A stretch of 64,000 nt of DNA from Tachypleus tridentatus (lineage: Eukaryota > Arthropoda > Merostomata > Xiphosura > Limulidae). Where the stretch lies: assembly GCF_004210375.1 (NCBI RefSeq), contig NC_134833.1, forward strand, positions 144,638,127 to 144,702,126. Reading direction: 5' to 3'. Below, piece by piece: positions 43,196 to 56,490 of the stretch. Every line of letters begins with the position of its first letter. Positions within the stretch are counted from its first letter, which is position 1. Position numbers and translations under genes: made by a program. Under the pieces are notes generated by a model. That model did not search any database, was not told the origin of the DNA, and saw only the letters and a program-made list of their open reading frames with translations.

Positions 43196-46029
43196 CGGTA
43201 ATATGAATATGAAAATCATTACTTGTACAACTTTCTTTAAGAAGATATTTATATATATATAAGACATCGAAGATTAACTGGGAGAAATGTTAAGCCTAGA
43301 AAGTTAACTAGGCTTAACAGCCTTAATTTATCTTACATGCGTTGTGATTCTATTATGGCTAGTGCAAAAAAGTATTTCTCAATTTTTTAAATCTTTTTAA
43401 TAGTATATTGGTATGTTTATATTTGAAATTTTGTTAATGCAAATCCTTATCTCAGAGAAACATGGACATTTTCTATTATTAGAAGTTGGAACACTCAGTA
43501 AATTGTTTAAATAAGAAATGAAATACTTTTTCATTATCAATTTAGGATAATTTACTAAAGGTGAATAATGCAGTTTCAACAGCCAATCAATCATGGTATA
43601 TATAACTATAAAGATAAAAACTCAAGTTTTTTTTTTTTAAGAAAACGTAATAATTACACAAAACTGTTAACGTGTGTACAATTTAAATTAAAATGTGGAA
43701 GAAATGGTAATTTAATATTAATATTAGCCAAACAAACTTTAGGGTTAACTCCACGATTTATTTAGTGAACGTAATCTTCTTTCAATAAACATATTGTGAA
43801 GGTAGTTCGTTGTTTCATACCCTCTCTTCAAACATACAAGTATTTTAAACAAATTTGTATATTTATCAGCTACACATCAGTGTAGTAACTGATGCTCAAA
43901 ATTTTGTTGAAAAATTATAACTGGACATTGAAAATCACGATTATTTTTCTTAATCTTCAAAAGAATGTCATAATGTTTTATTTTTTCCATATAGAAATTA
44001 TAATAAATAATTATGTATATATAATGAAAAGAGAAATTAGTCATTTCAATAGAGGGTACTGCAAACAACGAACGTCTTTGCTGGAAAAATTACAAGCTTT
44101 AAAGACACGAGTCGATTTCATATTATTTGACGACAAGTCTTAATGCAAAATAATCTGTTGGACAAATTACCCACACAAAATTTCGTGTATGTTTATAAAC
44201 GTATCTCTTGCTTCGAAAACGCAATGAATCTGAAAAAAAACGCGTTATTCTGGTATTATCCTTTTCATTTGTTAAGGACTAATCAATCACATCCAAGTAT
44301 GTCAATCAAACAATCTAATACATTGAAAGTGGTTACAATGAGAAAAAGTAAGAATCATATTCTTAGTGTATGTGTTTTTATGCATTTCAGTTTTCTTTTA
44401 TTATTTTGATTGGATGTCAACATTTTTCGAAGAGGATCTTCTCACATCACTTTAATTTCAACGCTGACCTAATTGTATAGCTGTATCCACAAACTTTATT
44501 CTTCATATATGCACCACGTTACACTTGCATTTGAGACTAGGGTCAAACATGACTTTCGGGCATTCTCCCAAAGTATTTTGACTTGTTAAGCACTATAGAC
44601 ATGTATTGTACTCGTGAATGGCATCACAGAAGGCATTACTGGAAAACTCTTGAGATAGGGTTGTTAAGAATATAACTGTTTTTATCTTTTGTCATCTTGT
44701 TCTGTTCCAATACCAAAGTCAGATTGCTTAAACAATGAGTTCAACTTTTAATATAAACGAAACTAAAAAAATAATTACTTATTGAATAAAACTAAATTTC
44801 TTTTTTCCCTAAATAAACAAACGGTTTAATATATAGAATCCATTTTGCATAACTGGATTAATAAACAGCAAAACAAAACAATATACATTCCTACGTACAA
44901 GGTATCTAATGGTGTGGTAGTGGTTCAAAGTCAATCCGTGAAAAGTGTGGATGAGATGTTACTAATTACGAGACAGACTTTTAGACGAAACTGGGTTGCT
45001 GCTAAGCCTTTTCCTAATGCTACTATTTTTGTTTCTTATCACATCTAAACACTATTTACATCATGTAAAGAAAAAAAAACTTCATTTCTGTTTCAGAATA
45101 AATGGTGACATTATTATTATTATTTTATTTCTTCTTGTTGTTAAAGAAAAATGTGTGAGATAGAAAAGAGCTTCTCAGAGGTAAATATTAATTTAAACTA
45201 GGAAATGCAGTCGATTTGACCCGTGTAGCATTTAAAGCAGTCACAAAAACATATTTCTTGCTCTGTAATGGTTAACACACTCCTCGTTCACTAGAGGCAT
45301 AAACTTAGTCTAAATTAACATAGAAAATATCTATAACGCTTAGGAGTGAATTATTTACAAGCTAGAGTTATGTTGTGGTAAGATAGTAGGTATCGATGTA
45401 ACAATGTCATCTGATACTGTTGGCTCAACATCTCAAGTTTATCTAAACATTTGTAAAGTACGTAACACATGATGTATGTCAATAGGAAATAACAGCCAAA
45501 ACTGATGAATGTATGTGTTTATAGTTATGTGTGTATTTGAATATTCAAATATTATAATATCTTTTTAATTCAAGTTTTGTGTTATTGAGAATTTTAATAA
45601 AAATTTGAAAAGCAGTGATAGGTTATGAAAATATTTTACTTATTTTACAAATGAGACATTTTAGGATAAAACAGTCTGCCGTATGAAAATGGAATTTTAA
45701 AACAAAAACAAAAAACGTTGCATAAAGGTGACAACACTGAAAGATGTAATGTAAAAAGGAGTCTGTTTAAAAAAAACGAGTGAGAACACTTGGTCACTTT
45801 GATTACATCTGGACGACCACAATACAAATATAAAAAACGAAGTCCACTTATTTTGCGGTTTTTTTTATTTAACTTACGTTTTTACATCATAACTTGAAAT
45901 AAAGAGCTAGCCCTCTTATACGGTTCCACTCCTGTTTTGATACTAAATCACTATAGTACTGGTCCCTTATTTTAATTTGTAAACTATGTTCATCAGATTG
46001 TGAAAAGCAGGCACTTTTTCTGTAAAGTC
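43196..46029. other. 2.8 kb without recognisable gene or repeat
   Basis: The least repetitive part of the window. Two consecutive plus-strand frames, 43892-44143 (83 codons) and 44143-44409 (88 codons), have the stop and next ATG overlapping, but neither has a domain I know and their composition follows the AT-rich background. It could be intron or intergenic DNA. Confidence 0.5.
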
Positions 46030-48035
46030 GACTTAGGTTGTTTGAGTTAATGGTGTGTGGGGGTGTTTTCTTTTTACAAAGCAGTAGTACGTGCTGCCAA
46101 ACATGCTGGTGTGGACAAGTGCATTCTCTTTCAGATTAGCAAATGCATTAGGCAACGTTTTGTAGAAGTCAAGCAAACTGTTTTCTCGGTAACTAGCACG
46201 CAGTTCATCAGATGCCTGGAGATCAGTAAGTTTGAGGTGATATTCTGCTAACAAGTCATCCACTGATACCCTGAAGGGATCAGCAAAAATTTTCAACAAC
46301 AATCTGCATTGATCAAAGTCATGAAACCGTAAGTTTAAGGATTAAATCAAGATATTTAGCTTCCCAACATAAACTTGTGTGTCAATGTCCTGATTCTTCT
46401 GTAGCTGTGACTGAAAAGTGTGGAAGTGCACGGAGTTGCCTGATGCTGCTTACTGCCAGAGCAACTGTAACTTTGTTCTGAAAGCTGAGACGTGATTTGC
46501 AAGCTGACAGACAAGCTGATTGTTGCCTTGCAACTTCAAATTCAGATCATTCAAGTGTTGTGTCATGTCGACCAGAAAGGTCAAATCAGCTTGCCATGCT
46601 GGATCAGTCATGAAAATCACTTCTATGTCTTTGTTCTTGCTTCTGAGGAATTCTATAACCTCATCACTCAACTCCCAGAATCTTCTGAGCATCTTCCCTC
46701 GACTCAGCCAGGGTACTTCACAGTGATACACAAGGTCACCATAGTCTTAATCAATTTTGAAACTGACGGTGATTGAGTTCTCGTGATATAATGAAATTAA
46801 TGTTTTTTTGTCACTAATGCCATCATTGCCTGAAAACCAAGTTCTTTACTGCACAGGTTCTGTTGATGAATGATACAGTACAACTTCACCAACTATCTGT
46901 TCTGCTTTCCTTGATACTTCAACAACAGTGTTACCATCCCGCTACTTTCTCCGGTAATGGCTGGTGCTCCTTCTGTTGTCACACTTACCAGTTTCATGAA
47001 ATCCAATGAAACACTACTACACAGTCGTATTGTCTCGTCGAATAAAGCAGACCCAGTTGTCTGACTCTTCATGGATCCCATGCCGATTAGTTCCTCTGTA
47101 ATATCAAACCATGACGACACACCACGAACAAAAACTAGTAGCTGTGCTGTTGAACTGATGTCAGTCGACTCGTCTGCTGCCAAAAAGAAGTAGACAAAGT
47201 TGGCTGCTTTATTTGTAAGCTGTCTTGTCACGTCTGCTGAGAGGTGTGAAATTCTTCGTTGAATTGTCATACGATTCAAAGCCATCGTCTGTAGCTTGCG
47301 AACTGCTTCCGGACACAACATTTCCGATGCAGTAATCATACATTGCTTGACAGACAAAATCACCATCAATGAACGATCAGCCAGATTTCGCTATCATCAA
47401 CGAAATATCGTAACTGACCTCAGATGCTGCACCTATATCTGCTGACTACTTTGAGAAAACTTTCTGCTGGTGATTTAGCGACTGCCGCAGAGATTCAATT
47501 CGAGCTGTTCGTTCATCACCGACAACGTTGTGGAAATCTTTATGCTTCAACTTATAATGACGCTTTATATGACCTTCGCCACTGCTACTGTCGAATGACA
47601 CAGCAGACAAATCACGTTCTTCTGTTGTTGAACAAAACAGTATTGCGCAATCCAATCATCATGAAACTGCCGGATTTGGTCGTCAACTTTTCTTTTACGA
47701 TTAGCTGCCATTTTTGTTACGAAATAATATCAAAATAGGGCTCATAAGTAAATCTCGAAGAACAATTGCAACGCGTGAGATTTTGTAATTACAGAAATAT
47801 TACGTCATTGCGCCAATGATTAAATGCCTATGCATTAACGAGATTTGCTTGTTAAATTTTCTTTATTGCTCGCCACAAATATGGAACCATCCAGTATCTA
47901 ATCTAATGAATATTCTTCTATAGTGCTTAATATTCGCGCAGGCGCGAACTTTCTATGTTTGACTTTCCCGTTGGACATTGCGGGCCACTCGGCGACTCGT
48001 CACGGACCGGATTTGGCCCGCGAGTTGGACTACTG
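46030..48035 (-). pseudogene. hAT transposase remnant with BED zinc finger (GTF2IRD2/ZBED-like)
   Basis: On the minus strand from ATG 47711: MAANRKRKVDDQIRQFHDDW, then a BED-type finger CLLCHSTV and, after a frameshift, HIKRHYKLKHKDFHN. Next, at about 47370-46893, comes the transposase core with AADESTDISSTAQLLVFVRG and FMKLVSVTTEGAPAITGESS. At 46731-46450 are HCEVPWLSRGKMLRRFWEL and DLTFLVDMTQHLNDLNLKLQ. At 46302-46100 comes the C-terminal block ending MFGSTYYC (usual form FGSTYLCE, the dimerisation region). Several frameshifts and stops break it. The 5' end at 48035 reads CAGTAGTCCAACTCGCGGGC, a hAT-like inverted repeat; the other end is not seen. The relatives named are domesticated or mobile hAT proteins. 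Confidence 0.85.
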
Positions 48036-48461
48036 CTATACATTATACTGTATACGGATGGCCAAATTCAAAGTGAGCAAACAAAAATATACTTTTGATT
48101 CAAATTACTCTTAAAATGAAATTCAGTACGTTCTGTGTTTCACTATATAAAAGACATGATATTAAATATATAATACTAAATAGAATTACAAGTTGCTTAT
48201 ATAAGAACATCAAGTTACCAGGATGGATGGAACGGGGAGTAAGTATGGATACCCCCCCCCATCTTCTGTAAAGTAAAACAAAAGGGTAGTTAAGTAGAAA
48301 GATCCTTTGTTTGAGGTGGAAGGAGGAAGATTAATCTTGTTTATTGGGTAGAAAACGTTAACAATTATTTTATAGCGTTTTTATTTTGCTTATCTTTTTC
48401 TTTTCCTTCTTTCTTTAACAGCGCTTCCTTGTGTCCAGATGAGTAATGTGAACAGTTGAAC
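48036..48461. other. No gene seen
   Basis: Contains a C10 run at about 48250-48260. No coding frame or recognised repeat. Confidence 0.5.
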
Positions 48462-48695
48462 ACGATGGCTATTTGTGTTAGCCGTCCCTAATTCTGCACT
48501 GTAAGACTAGAGGGAAAGCAGCTAGTCATCACCACTCACCGCCAACTCTTTTACTAACGAATAGTGGGATTGACTGTCACATTACAGCGCCCCCACAGCT
48601 GAAAAGGAGAGCATATTTAGTGTGACGGGGATTCGAGCCCGCGACCCTCGGATTGCGAGTTAAGTGCCTTATCCACCTGGCCATGCCTGGGCCCC
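48462..48695 (-). mobile_element. SINE-A, tail-truncated
   Basis: On the minus strand the head (GGCCAGGTGGATAAGG, B-box GGGCTCGAATCCCCG) and the middle are clear. It ends in GCTAACACAAATAGCC without the GCGAAATT tail. GTTGAAC flanks it at 48455-48461 and 48696-48702. The minus-strand frame across it is a SINE translation. Confidence 0.85.
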
Positions 48696-48702
48696 GTTGA
48701 AC

Positions 48703-50228
48703 TGGTTGTTTGTAAAGCAATTTACTTTTCACGTAACCTCCAGTTACTGAATACGACAGTCCCAAAAATAAAACCAATCAGAAACCATCTGTTACATTAC
48801 GTCAGTCATTGTTTTCAGCTTTGTTCGTTAGGTGTATATATATATATATGAGAGGTTGTTTCACCAATTCATGCGTAATATCAGCGATCACTGTTATTTT
48901 CTTTTTCAAACAGGAAAAAAACACATTTTAATATGAAATAGAAAAATTTGTGAGAAGCATCGTTCTGCAAGAAATATTACTGTATTTTTCATTATTAAAT
49001 TTTGAAGGCAAGGTTTATTACTGTTTTAAGTAACATATATCATTTGTTGTTTTCGTGAGATGAACTTTGTTAATGTCCTGTATTCATTAAAACTCTAATA
49101 TTCCTGTTTTGACACGTGTTTCCATCACTGTCAAGAGTCAGTCTTATAAGACGTAGGAGAGAAAGTTACGCTGCTTAATTATGTTTAATAAGGTAATATA
49201 AATGCACTTGTAGAGACAGGTAAGGTATATACTAGTATTCGAATTATTCTTCAAATAAGAGTACGGGCTTGTTTCAGGGCATAAACCGTGGAATAAGTTC
49301 CAGAAAAAAACACTGGATCTAAAATTTTATGTGAATATGTACTTTGTTTTCTAGAACAAAAGTAGTGACAATTGAAGTTAACCTAACATCTTTCCTAGAG
49401 ACGTGCAACAAAGTGACATTGAAGTTACAGTTAGACAGGTTAGTTTAGGGTTAATTTTAAAACGAAGAACGTGCTGAAGGAACCGCACTTGTCGCGAAAG
49501 TCGATTAAATAACAATAAAAGTTTAAATTGTCACATTATTAATATATCTATCCGAGTTGGTGAAAGTCGCACTTCCAGTTCTTCAATAGCGATGTACATG
49601 TTAGGATACATACATATATCACCGTGTTAGAAAATATACACGTATAAATAAATAAACCAAATAGAAGACAACAACAATTTTTCTTATAGAAGTAGTAAAA
49701 TGAGTTGAAAGTTTATTAATCAATCAATAAAAATAACAAAATATTTTGACTACAAAGAAGAAAAAAACTGCTTGGACTTATTCAATTCTATTTCGTACGT
49801 ATAGGTGGCTAATAACATTTTGCCCAAGTAAGAATCTTTTACACAATCAGCTGGTTTGGTGAGTTGGATCAGTAAATAATAATTTTTAAGCCTTATGAAA
49901 AAGAAATACAGGTAAAATCGATTATTTTCCAAGTTTTCAAAGTTTGGTAAAGTACTTTAAGTGCTTAATAAACAGAACCTCTTAAATAAATAAGATGTGA
50001 TAGGCCTAATTTTGCCTCGACTCTCGCAGAGCCTCAGCGGAATGCCTGCGACTCTAGATGGTCAGGTGTTGAGCTTTGTGCTTAATTCTAAACAAACGTT
50101 GATTTTATAACAATCAATGGTACGTTAATTAGTTATTCAGTGCTACTACCATTGGTTGCAAAAATTATATTTATGTAAAAAATTGGAACCCAGTACAATA
50201 AAATATGTGAATTACTAAATTTGTTTTT
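48703..50228. other. 1.5 kb without recognisable gene
   Basis: Has a short (TA)n run at 48836-48850. At about 50005-50100 a stretch ends in GAGCTTTGTGCTTAATTCTA plus AACAAACG, like a SINE-C tail with a badly degraded head. Nothing else is recognised. Confidence 0.5.
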
Positions 50229-50488
50229 TTTGCTTGTTTTTAATTTCGGGCAAAGCTACACGAGGGCTATCTGCACTAGCCGTCCCTAATTAACAATGTA
50301 AGACTAGAGGGAAGGCAACTAGTCATCAACACCAACCGCCAACTCTTTTACCAATTAATAGTGGGATAAAACGAACATTACAACGCCCACACGGCTGAAA
50401 GGGCGAGCATGTTGGGTGGGACCAGTATTCGAACCTGCAACATTCATATTATGAGTTGAATGCCTTAACCACCTGGACATGCCGGGCC
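50229..50488 (-). mobile_element. Full-length SINE-A
   Basis: On the minus strand it starts GGCCCGGCATGTCCAGGTGG, has B-box GGTTCGAATAC, the full middle and a TTGCCCGAAATTAAAAACAA tail. Confidence 0.9.
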
Positions 50489-50894
50489 ACTTAATTTGGA
50501 ACAGTTACAATCGAATAAATGAAAGTTAAGACTGAATCGAAAATGGACTTGGTAAAACCTATCGCTGGGACTAGGATGATTACATTGCAAGAGACACCAC
50601 ACTTGATGACTAGAAGAAGAAATGTTTTTACTTTGCTTCAAGAATCATCAAAATCAAGTCAAATTTGACCTCTTAATATTGGCGTCCATGAAAAGTACGT
50701 TACTTTTATGTTTCCATAAAAGTCAACTAATGTAAATAATTTATACGAAGAAGCAGTCAGTTAAAAAAAAGTTAAAGCTACTCAAATCAGACGAAATAAT
50801 TTTAACGCAGTTCTCTTCAGACCAGAACATTTTTACGATGATAATAACAACATGAAAAGAGCATTTGTTTTTACTACTGCTTCCCTATAAACTA
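50489..50894. other. No gene seen
   Basis: AT-rich spacer between two full-length SINEs of opposite orientation. No recognisable frame. Confidence 0.5.
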
Positions 50895-51168
50895 GGCCCG
50901 ACATGGCTAGGTGGTTAAGGCACTTGACTAGTAATCCGAGGATCACGGGTTCAAATCCTCGTTGCACTAAACATGTTCGCCCTTCCAACCGCGGGGGCGT
51001 TATACAGTGACGATCGATCCCACTTTGCATTGGTAAAACAGTAGACCAAAAGTTGGAGGTGGGTGGTGATGACTAGCTGCCTTCCCTCTAATCTTACACT
51101 GCTAAATTAGGGACAGCTAGCGTAAATATCCCTTGTGTAGCTTTGCGAGAAATTCAAAAACAAATAAA
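50895..51168 (+). mobile_element. Full-length SINE-A at edge of duplicated segment
   Basis: It starts GGCCCGACATGGCTAGGTGG, has the B-box GGTTCAAATCCTCG and ends GCGAGAAATTCAAAAACAAA. Its tail and everything downstream to 52160 correspond to 3252-4432, where only the tail survives. It makes pair partners with the inverted copy at 50229-50488. Confidence 0.9.
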
Positions 51169-51490
51169 GAACAATATTTCTAAAAGGTTACCTGGTGTAT
51201 ACTCGTTGATTTATACACACCTTTAGTTAACTATTATCTTTCCATTTCCCGAAATATGAAGAAGAACAAGCATTAATTAAAAATATTTTAATGAAACTTT
51301 TCAAACTGTTCCATTTTTAAAATCATTCTAATTATTGCAATGTATAAAATCACCATATGGTTCGTGACAAAGACATACATATATCGTTTCGTAATTTATA
51401 TTTAAAACCTACAAATCTTTGATAAAAAACAAGAGGTTTTATGGATGAGACAAAGAGCAATTAGTTGCACCTATGAGGAGAATTGTTCTG

Positions 51491-51610
51491 CTCGCCGCTA
51501 GTACAGAAGTAAAACTACAGAATTACAAACCTAAAACTAAGGGTTCAATTCCCCTCGGTGGGCTCAGTAGATAGCCAGATATGGTTTGCCATAAGAAAAC
51601 ACACACACAT
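51491..51610 (+). mobile_element. SINE-B, copy 5
   Basis: It has CTAGTACAGAAGTAAAAC, B-box GGTTCAATTCCCCTCG, GATAGCCAGATATGG and an ACACACAC tail. Orthologue within the segment of the 3761 copy. Confidence 0.8.
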
Positions 51611-52009
51611 AATTGTTGTAATACAGCTAAAGTCTCCAAACTAGTATCGTATCACAGTGTGAAAAATACACTTCCGAAGAGATCTTTCTTGATGTAGCAA
51701 TCATAAATGGTGATTTATAATTTAGATTTATTCTAAAGCACTTCTTTTAAAGAAATGAATAAATGTCGTTGTGTCCATGTGGTACAAATTCCGGGATTAT
51801 TATTAGATATAATTGCGTAGAAACGTTAGAAACTATTAATTTCTTAAGCGTCTATGTGTGGACTGGATTCAATAAAAGTTCAATTGCAAAGCTTTTAGAA
51901 ACTCAGTGAGTAGTTTTATAATATCCATCATTATCTCATTTCTCTCGTTATATTCTTAGCACAGTTCACAATTTTTTCGTTTGGTTAGTTTTTTTAGATG
52001 AAACTACAG

Positions 52010-52116
52010 TCCTCGTACCGGTAAATCTATGAATTTACAACGCTAAGATCAGCGGTTCGATTGCCCTCAGCGGACTTAGCAGGCAGCCCGAAGTGGTTTT
52101 TCCATAAGAAAACACA
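52010..52116 (+). mobile_element. SINE-B, copy 6
   Basis: It has CCGGTAAATCTATGAATTTA, B-box GGTTCGATTGCCC and CAGCCCGAAGTGG. About 10 bases of the head are missing compared with the 4271 copy. Confidence 0.8.
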
Positions 52117-52794
52117 TTCAAACCGACAGTCTTATACTATTTCACTGCGTCTGTTGTCACTTCAGCGACAGACAGCTGTTTATAATGTACATAGTAAGCG
52201 GGTCACAAAACGTATATCCATCTCATTTTGTCTTTTTTCTTTCCAATATTTATTTCTATGTTAACTATCCTGTTACTTTAGGACCAATTTCATCACTGTT
52301 TACAATAACCTTAAAAAACAATCATGTTTTATAAATATCAAATATATTTAGCGCCATCTAGTGTAACTGACGAAAGATTGAATTAATTACACGAGATAAG
52401 CAATTTATTAATAACAAAAACACACAAAACTTCAACACTATTTCTAGTAATATAAGTCCTCACAAATACATCTGAGCCAACACGGGCTCACGTTACAAAT
52501 TAATTACCTTATTGTTATACAAAAGAGTTTCGAGAACCATATTGTTAATGACTACAACATCGGTGTATTACTATAACTTCACGATATAATTCTACCTCTG
52601 GATCTATTTATATTATTGGTCAAAAGAAACTAATTAGTGAAATAGCATTTGTAATAAATGGGTAAATATAACATTTACAGTAATAAACTACAAGATCAAG
52701 ACATAAGGTCACATATTAACCTTTTGTATTCCAAAGTATTTCGTGTCATCGCATACTAATTTTTCTTGTATCAACTCACTTGGATAAATACTAT

Positions 52795-52925
52795 CTCCCT
52801 CTATTGTTGCAACGGTAAGTCTGTTGTGTGCTTAGAACGCTAGAACCCAGATTTCGATATCCTTAATGGGCATAGAACAGACAGCCCATTTTGTAACTCT
52901 GAGCTTCACAACAATCAAACAAATA
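52795..52925 (+). mobile_element. SINE-C, full-length but diverged
   Basis: It has GTTGCAACGGTAAGTCTG, the B-box-like AGATTTCGATATCC, then GGCATAGAACAGACAGCCCA and a TTTGTAACTCTGAGCTTCAC tail with ACAATCAAACAAA. Confidence 0.75.
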
Positions 52926-53525
52926 CATTAATCTTTCCCATATCAACGTAGTATATTATATATTTACTTTTCATGAGCTATTTCGTTTGTGTGTAATTAG
53001 ACACGATGCTACAAAATATGTTATCTGTGCTCTGTCCACAAGAAATAATCGAAAACTGGTTTTTAATGTTATAAGTCCGAAGACGTACGGTTGTGTTCCT
53101 TGGAGCAGGATACTTCGTAGTTGTCATCTATTGTTGTGCAGCGCTAACTTACATAATGGACTGTATGTGTTATGCTCACAGCTGGCATCACATTCTGATT
53201 TGTACATTTGAAGCCCTTAACCTTTCCACTTATCCGATACGTAACCTTTATGTAATAAAATTCACTACTCCGTTTGTTAACATAATAAATACTTATACAT
53301 ATACACGCAGAGGATACCAATGTAATGTTTAGCAAAATATTTTCCGTTTCCATTTTTAAACTATTTGTATTTAGTGTTTGTTGTGAAGTGAAATAATGTA
53401 AATTATGTATATTAGTAGATCACTGAAATAATATATATTTTTAAGACACAGAACTTCACCAATAGACGTCGCTACTTCATTTCGGATTCTTCTTGTTTCG
53501 AACAAAGCATAAACATACATAATGT

Positions 53526-53608
53526 TCTCTGCCCATCATAGGTATCAAAATCAAGTTTCTAGCAATATAAGTACCAGACATACCGCTCTTCCACTGTGTG
53601 AGGGGCTT
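53526..53608 (-). mobile_element. SINE-C head fragment
   Basis: On the minus strand it has CAGTGGAAGAGCGGTATGTC, GCTAGAAACTTGATTTTGAT and ACCTATGATGGGCAGAG. The 3' module is missing. Confidence 0.7.
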
Positions 53609-54039
53609 TTCAGGTTTTAGTATCTTACTGGTTATTTTCTACTGATAACGTGTAATTTTTAAACAATCCTAATGCTGGCCATAATTACAAAAAAGGAAAG
53701 AACAAAAAACAATATATGATACAGAAACACCGTACATTCTCTTGATCTGTTTAAAGTCAATAGAGATTTACCAAACATCCGTGGATTACTTTTCATCAAA
53801 GTTTGTTTCATTCGTTGTTTATTAAATTTTTATAATACTTTTATTCAAAAATATTTTACACTTTATTTATTATTTTCTAATCCTGACTGCTTGCTTATAT
53901 CCGTTAATAATAATACGTTATAATAATATACATATAACGTTTATTACGCCTGTTAAAGTAATGTTTATATGTGTTAAGCAAATGTAATTAGTAATTAATG
54001 CTTATTAGAAGACCAATATATAAATATTAGGCTGATTAC

Positions 54040-54300
54040 ACCCCTGGTTCCCAAACTAGGACCGACAGAAATATCATAAAGGTGGCACTACATGTAGAAC
54101 TATTTCTGACACCTAACAAACAAACTTTTTTTTTTTCAGCTATATCTACATGTAGTTCAATAAATGTGGCTAGACAACGATTTTTATGTTGCACATTTTT
54201 CAAAATCCCAGATTGCGATGAATGTATATTAGTCCACACTGGCTATTATTTAAAATTTATATTCAATTGTTATGTATTCCTTGTGCGTATTCGTCAATTC
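54040..54300 (+). mobile_element. hAT-like non-autonomous element, diverged
   Basis: It begins CCCTGGTTCCCAAACTAGGA, close to common hAT termini, then GGTGGCACTACATGTAGAAC and CAATAAATGTGGCTA as in 37385-37720. Confidence 0.5.
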
Positions 54301-54305
54301 TGTTA

Positions 54306-54580
54306 GCCCGGCATGGCCAGATGGTTAAGGCACTCGACACCTAATCTGAGGGCCGCGGTTCTAATACCCGTCGCACCTAACATACTCGCCCTTTCAACCG
54401 TAGGGGCGTTATAATGTGGCAGTCAATCCCACTATTCATTGTTAAAAGAGTAAACAAAAAGTTGGCGGAGGATGGAGGTAACTAACTGACTTCCCTCTGG
54501 TCTAACACTGCTAAATTAGGGATGGCTAGCGCAGATAGCCCTCGTATAGCTTTGCGCGAAATTCCAAAAAAACAACCAAA
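54306..54580 (+). mobile_element. Full-length SINE-A
   Basis: It starts GCCCGGCATGGCCAGATGGT, keeps a complete middle and ends GCGCGAAATTCCAAAAAAAC. Confidence 0.9.
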
Positions 54581-55099
54581 CAGTTACTTTTATGTGACTC
54601 AAACAGTGTTGTTGTTCAAAGCGATTTCTCTAACTTCATTCATTACGTCGTTAGGATGAAGCAAATGTACCACTGAGCCAAGATACCAGTGAAAAGGAGC
54701 TCCCCAAATATTACAATAACGACATTTTTTATGTATTAGAAAGTTGTTCCTTTTCATCAATTATGTGTTTTCTTCACTATTCTGCCCTTTTTTATACACT
54801 ATATAAAACTAAACTAAGATATGAGGGGCCCCATTTGGATCTGTGCACATTTTAATATTTTATTTTTAAGTGTTATAACTTCACAAAAAATTGCTGTGTA
54901 ACAAAACAGAAACACCATGCATGTTAATTGAATTTTTTAAAGTATATTAGAGGACTTTCGTCACTGTAAATTCGTTTACAAGATCAGTTTAGACTTCATT
55001 TAATAAAGAAAACAAACAAACAAACGACCAATAACTTATTTTAATGAGAGAAATTTATGTATAACAATAAAAATATTCTCTACCACACACTCTAACATG
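54581..55099. other. No gene seen
   Basis: AT-rich sequence with no recognisable frame or repeat. Confidence 0.5.
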
Positions 55100-56470
55100 G
55101 TGTGTACGAACGGATAAATGACTGTGTTTAAGTAGTGGTAGGTTGGTTCTGTTAGATACTCCTAAATGTTCACAGACTCTAATATTTATGTGAATGCTGT
55201 GATCCAGTCTATCAATAATTTAAATTATAAATTTTAGCTTCTCTTCGCTTCAATACGTGAGTTAATATTAAGTGATACTTAATCAATACCCAATAAGCAC
55301 ACATAAATAAGGAAATCTGTTGACCCTTTTACTTCGCAATTTATTTTCAGGCTGATTCCAAAAAAATATATACAAAAAAATGGACTTCATCTTTTGTGTT
55401 ATTTGTTTGATATTGAAAGTAGCTGTGTTTTTTTTTATATCCAACAATAACATTCCGTGAAAACCATACTGGACAGTGAAAACTAATGATTTTGTTAATA
55501 TTCATTTGAATAAAAACTTTAGTAAAATCAGAAAAAATATGGTGTCCAGTAAATAGCATAAATATTAGCAAAACTAAGTCAATAAGAGACCAAAATCATT
55601 GCAAAATATAAAACAAATTACCTAGATAAGAATATACAAAATATAAAGAAGGAGACTTTCATAAATACCCTGTATGTGGTCCAACAAACTTTACAATTTT
55701 CTATTAATGCAAATAGATATCCAAGTTTCAGGATTTAGACTACAGAGGGCAGCACAAATATTTATTTGTATGTAGTACAATTACGCAGGAAAATGGTTGA
55801 AGTTTTGGGAAAAATTTCTAATCCTTATATTATAAGTGTGTATGATGTGTGATATCAGAATCCGTTCACAACGTTAGATTGGGCTATAGATTCATGATGT
55901 TAGAAACGATTTTATTTTAAGAACATACGCTTTAATTTATCAATAATTCAAATCAAAATAAAATAAAATTCAACTTGTATTATCGATTTTTTCCAAATAA
56001 TATTAGTAAATAAATGTTGAAAATCTTTAAAATTTATCAAGTTCAGTCATTTTTTTTTATGACGTATAGGACATTAAGAATTGATGATCATTCATTACGT
56101 GTTCAGCGAACTGGTGGTCATTCAATATATGAGTGTAACTGCTAAAGCTCAAACACAGCCATTTTTATGCTAGAACTGCTGGGTAAAGGGAGGGCAACCA
56201 CAAAACATTGCTATGCTTTCATAGCTAAAATAGGTAAAGATTTTACAATCGTAACCTATTTCGAACCTTGAACCTCAGGGATCGCAGGCCAGCACGGTAA
56301 CAACTAGTCTACTCCCGGTTTCGCTTACACATAACATTGTTATTATTATTTATAAAACAGTAATGCTTTGTTAAGAAATACAATTAAAGCTGACACAGAC
56401 GACACGTTTTGGTAATAAGTCGGTTACAAGTAATTCTCTCTAATAGTCATCATAAAAGGTGGACTTGTCT
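55100..56470 (+). repeat. R3-related repeat region
   Basis: 55110-55190 matches 32300-32400; 55290-55360 matches 33300-33360; 55850-56140 matches 33410-33670; 56260-56470 matches 38890-39129. It is the same order as in the other R3 regions but no LINE RT follows; a SINE-A lies there instead. Confidence 0.6.
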
Positions 56471-56490
56471 AACCAGCTTTAGTGGAATAT

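Larger units (their letters stand above)
51090..52160 (+). repeat. Segment duplicated at 3250-4432
   Basis: Colinear with the first copy but with one unit where that copy has a 114-bp duplication, and with slightly different SINE-B bodies. Confidence 0.75.
52210..54000. repeat. Repeats R4 and R2, interleaved with SINE-C pieces
   Basis: 52490-52600 and 53840-53990 match R4 at 36420-37050. 53140-53330 matches 3060-3235. Short frames at 52987-53353 on both strands lie within these repeats and have no known domain. Confidence 0.55.

Noticed and set aside
43892..44409. Two adjacent frames with overlapping stop and start
   Set aside because: This looks operon-like, but the sequence is eukaryotic, composition matches the AT-rich background and no domain is recognisable.
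48577..48777. 66-codon minus-strand frame
   Set aside because: It translates a SINE-A; similar frames occur at other SINE copies.
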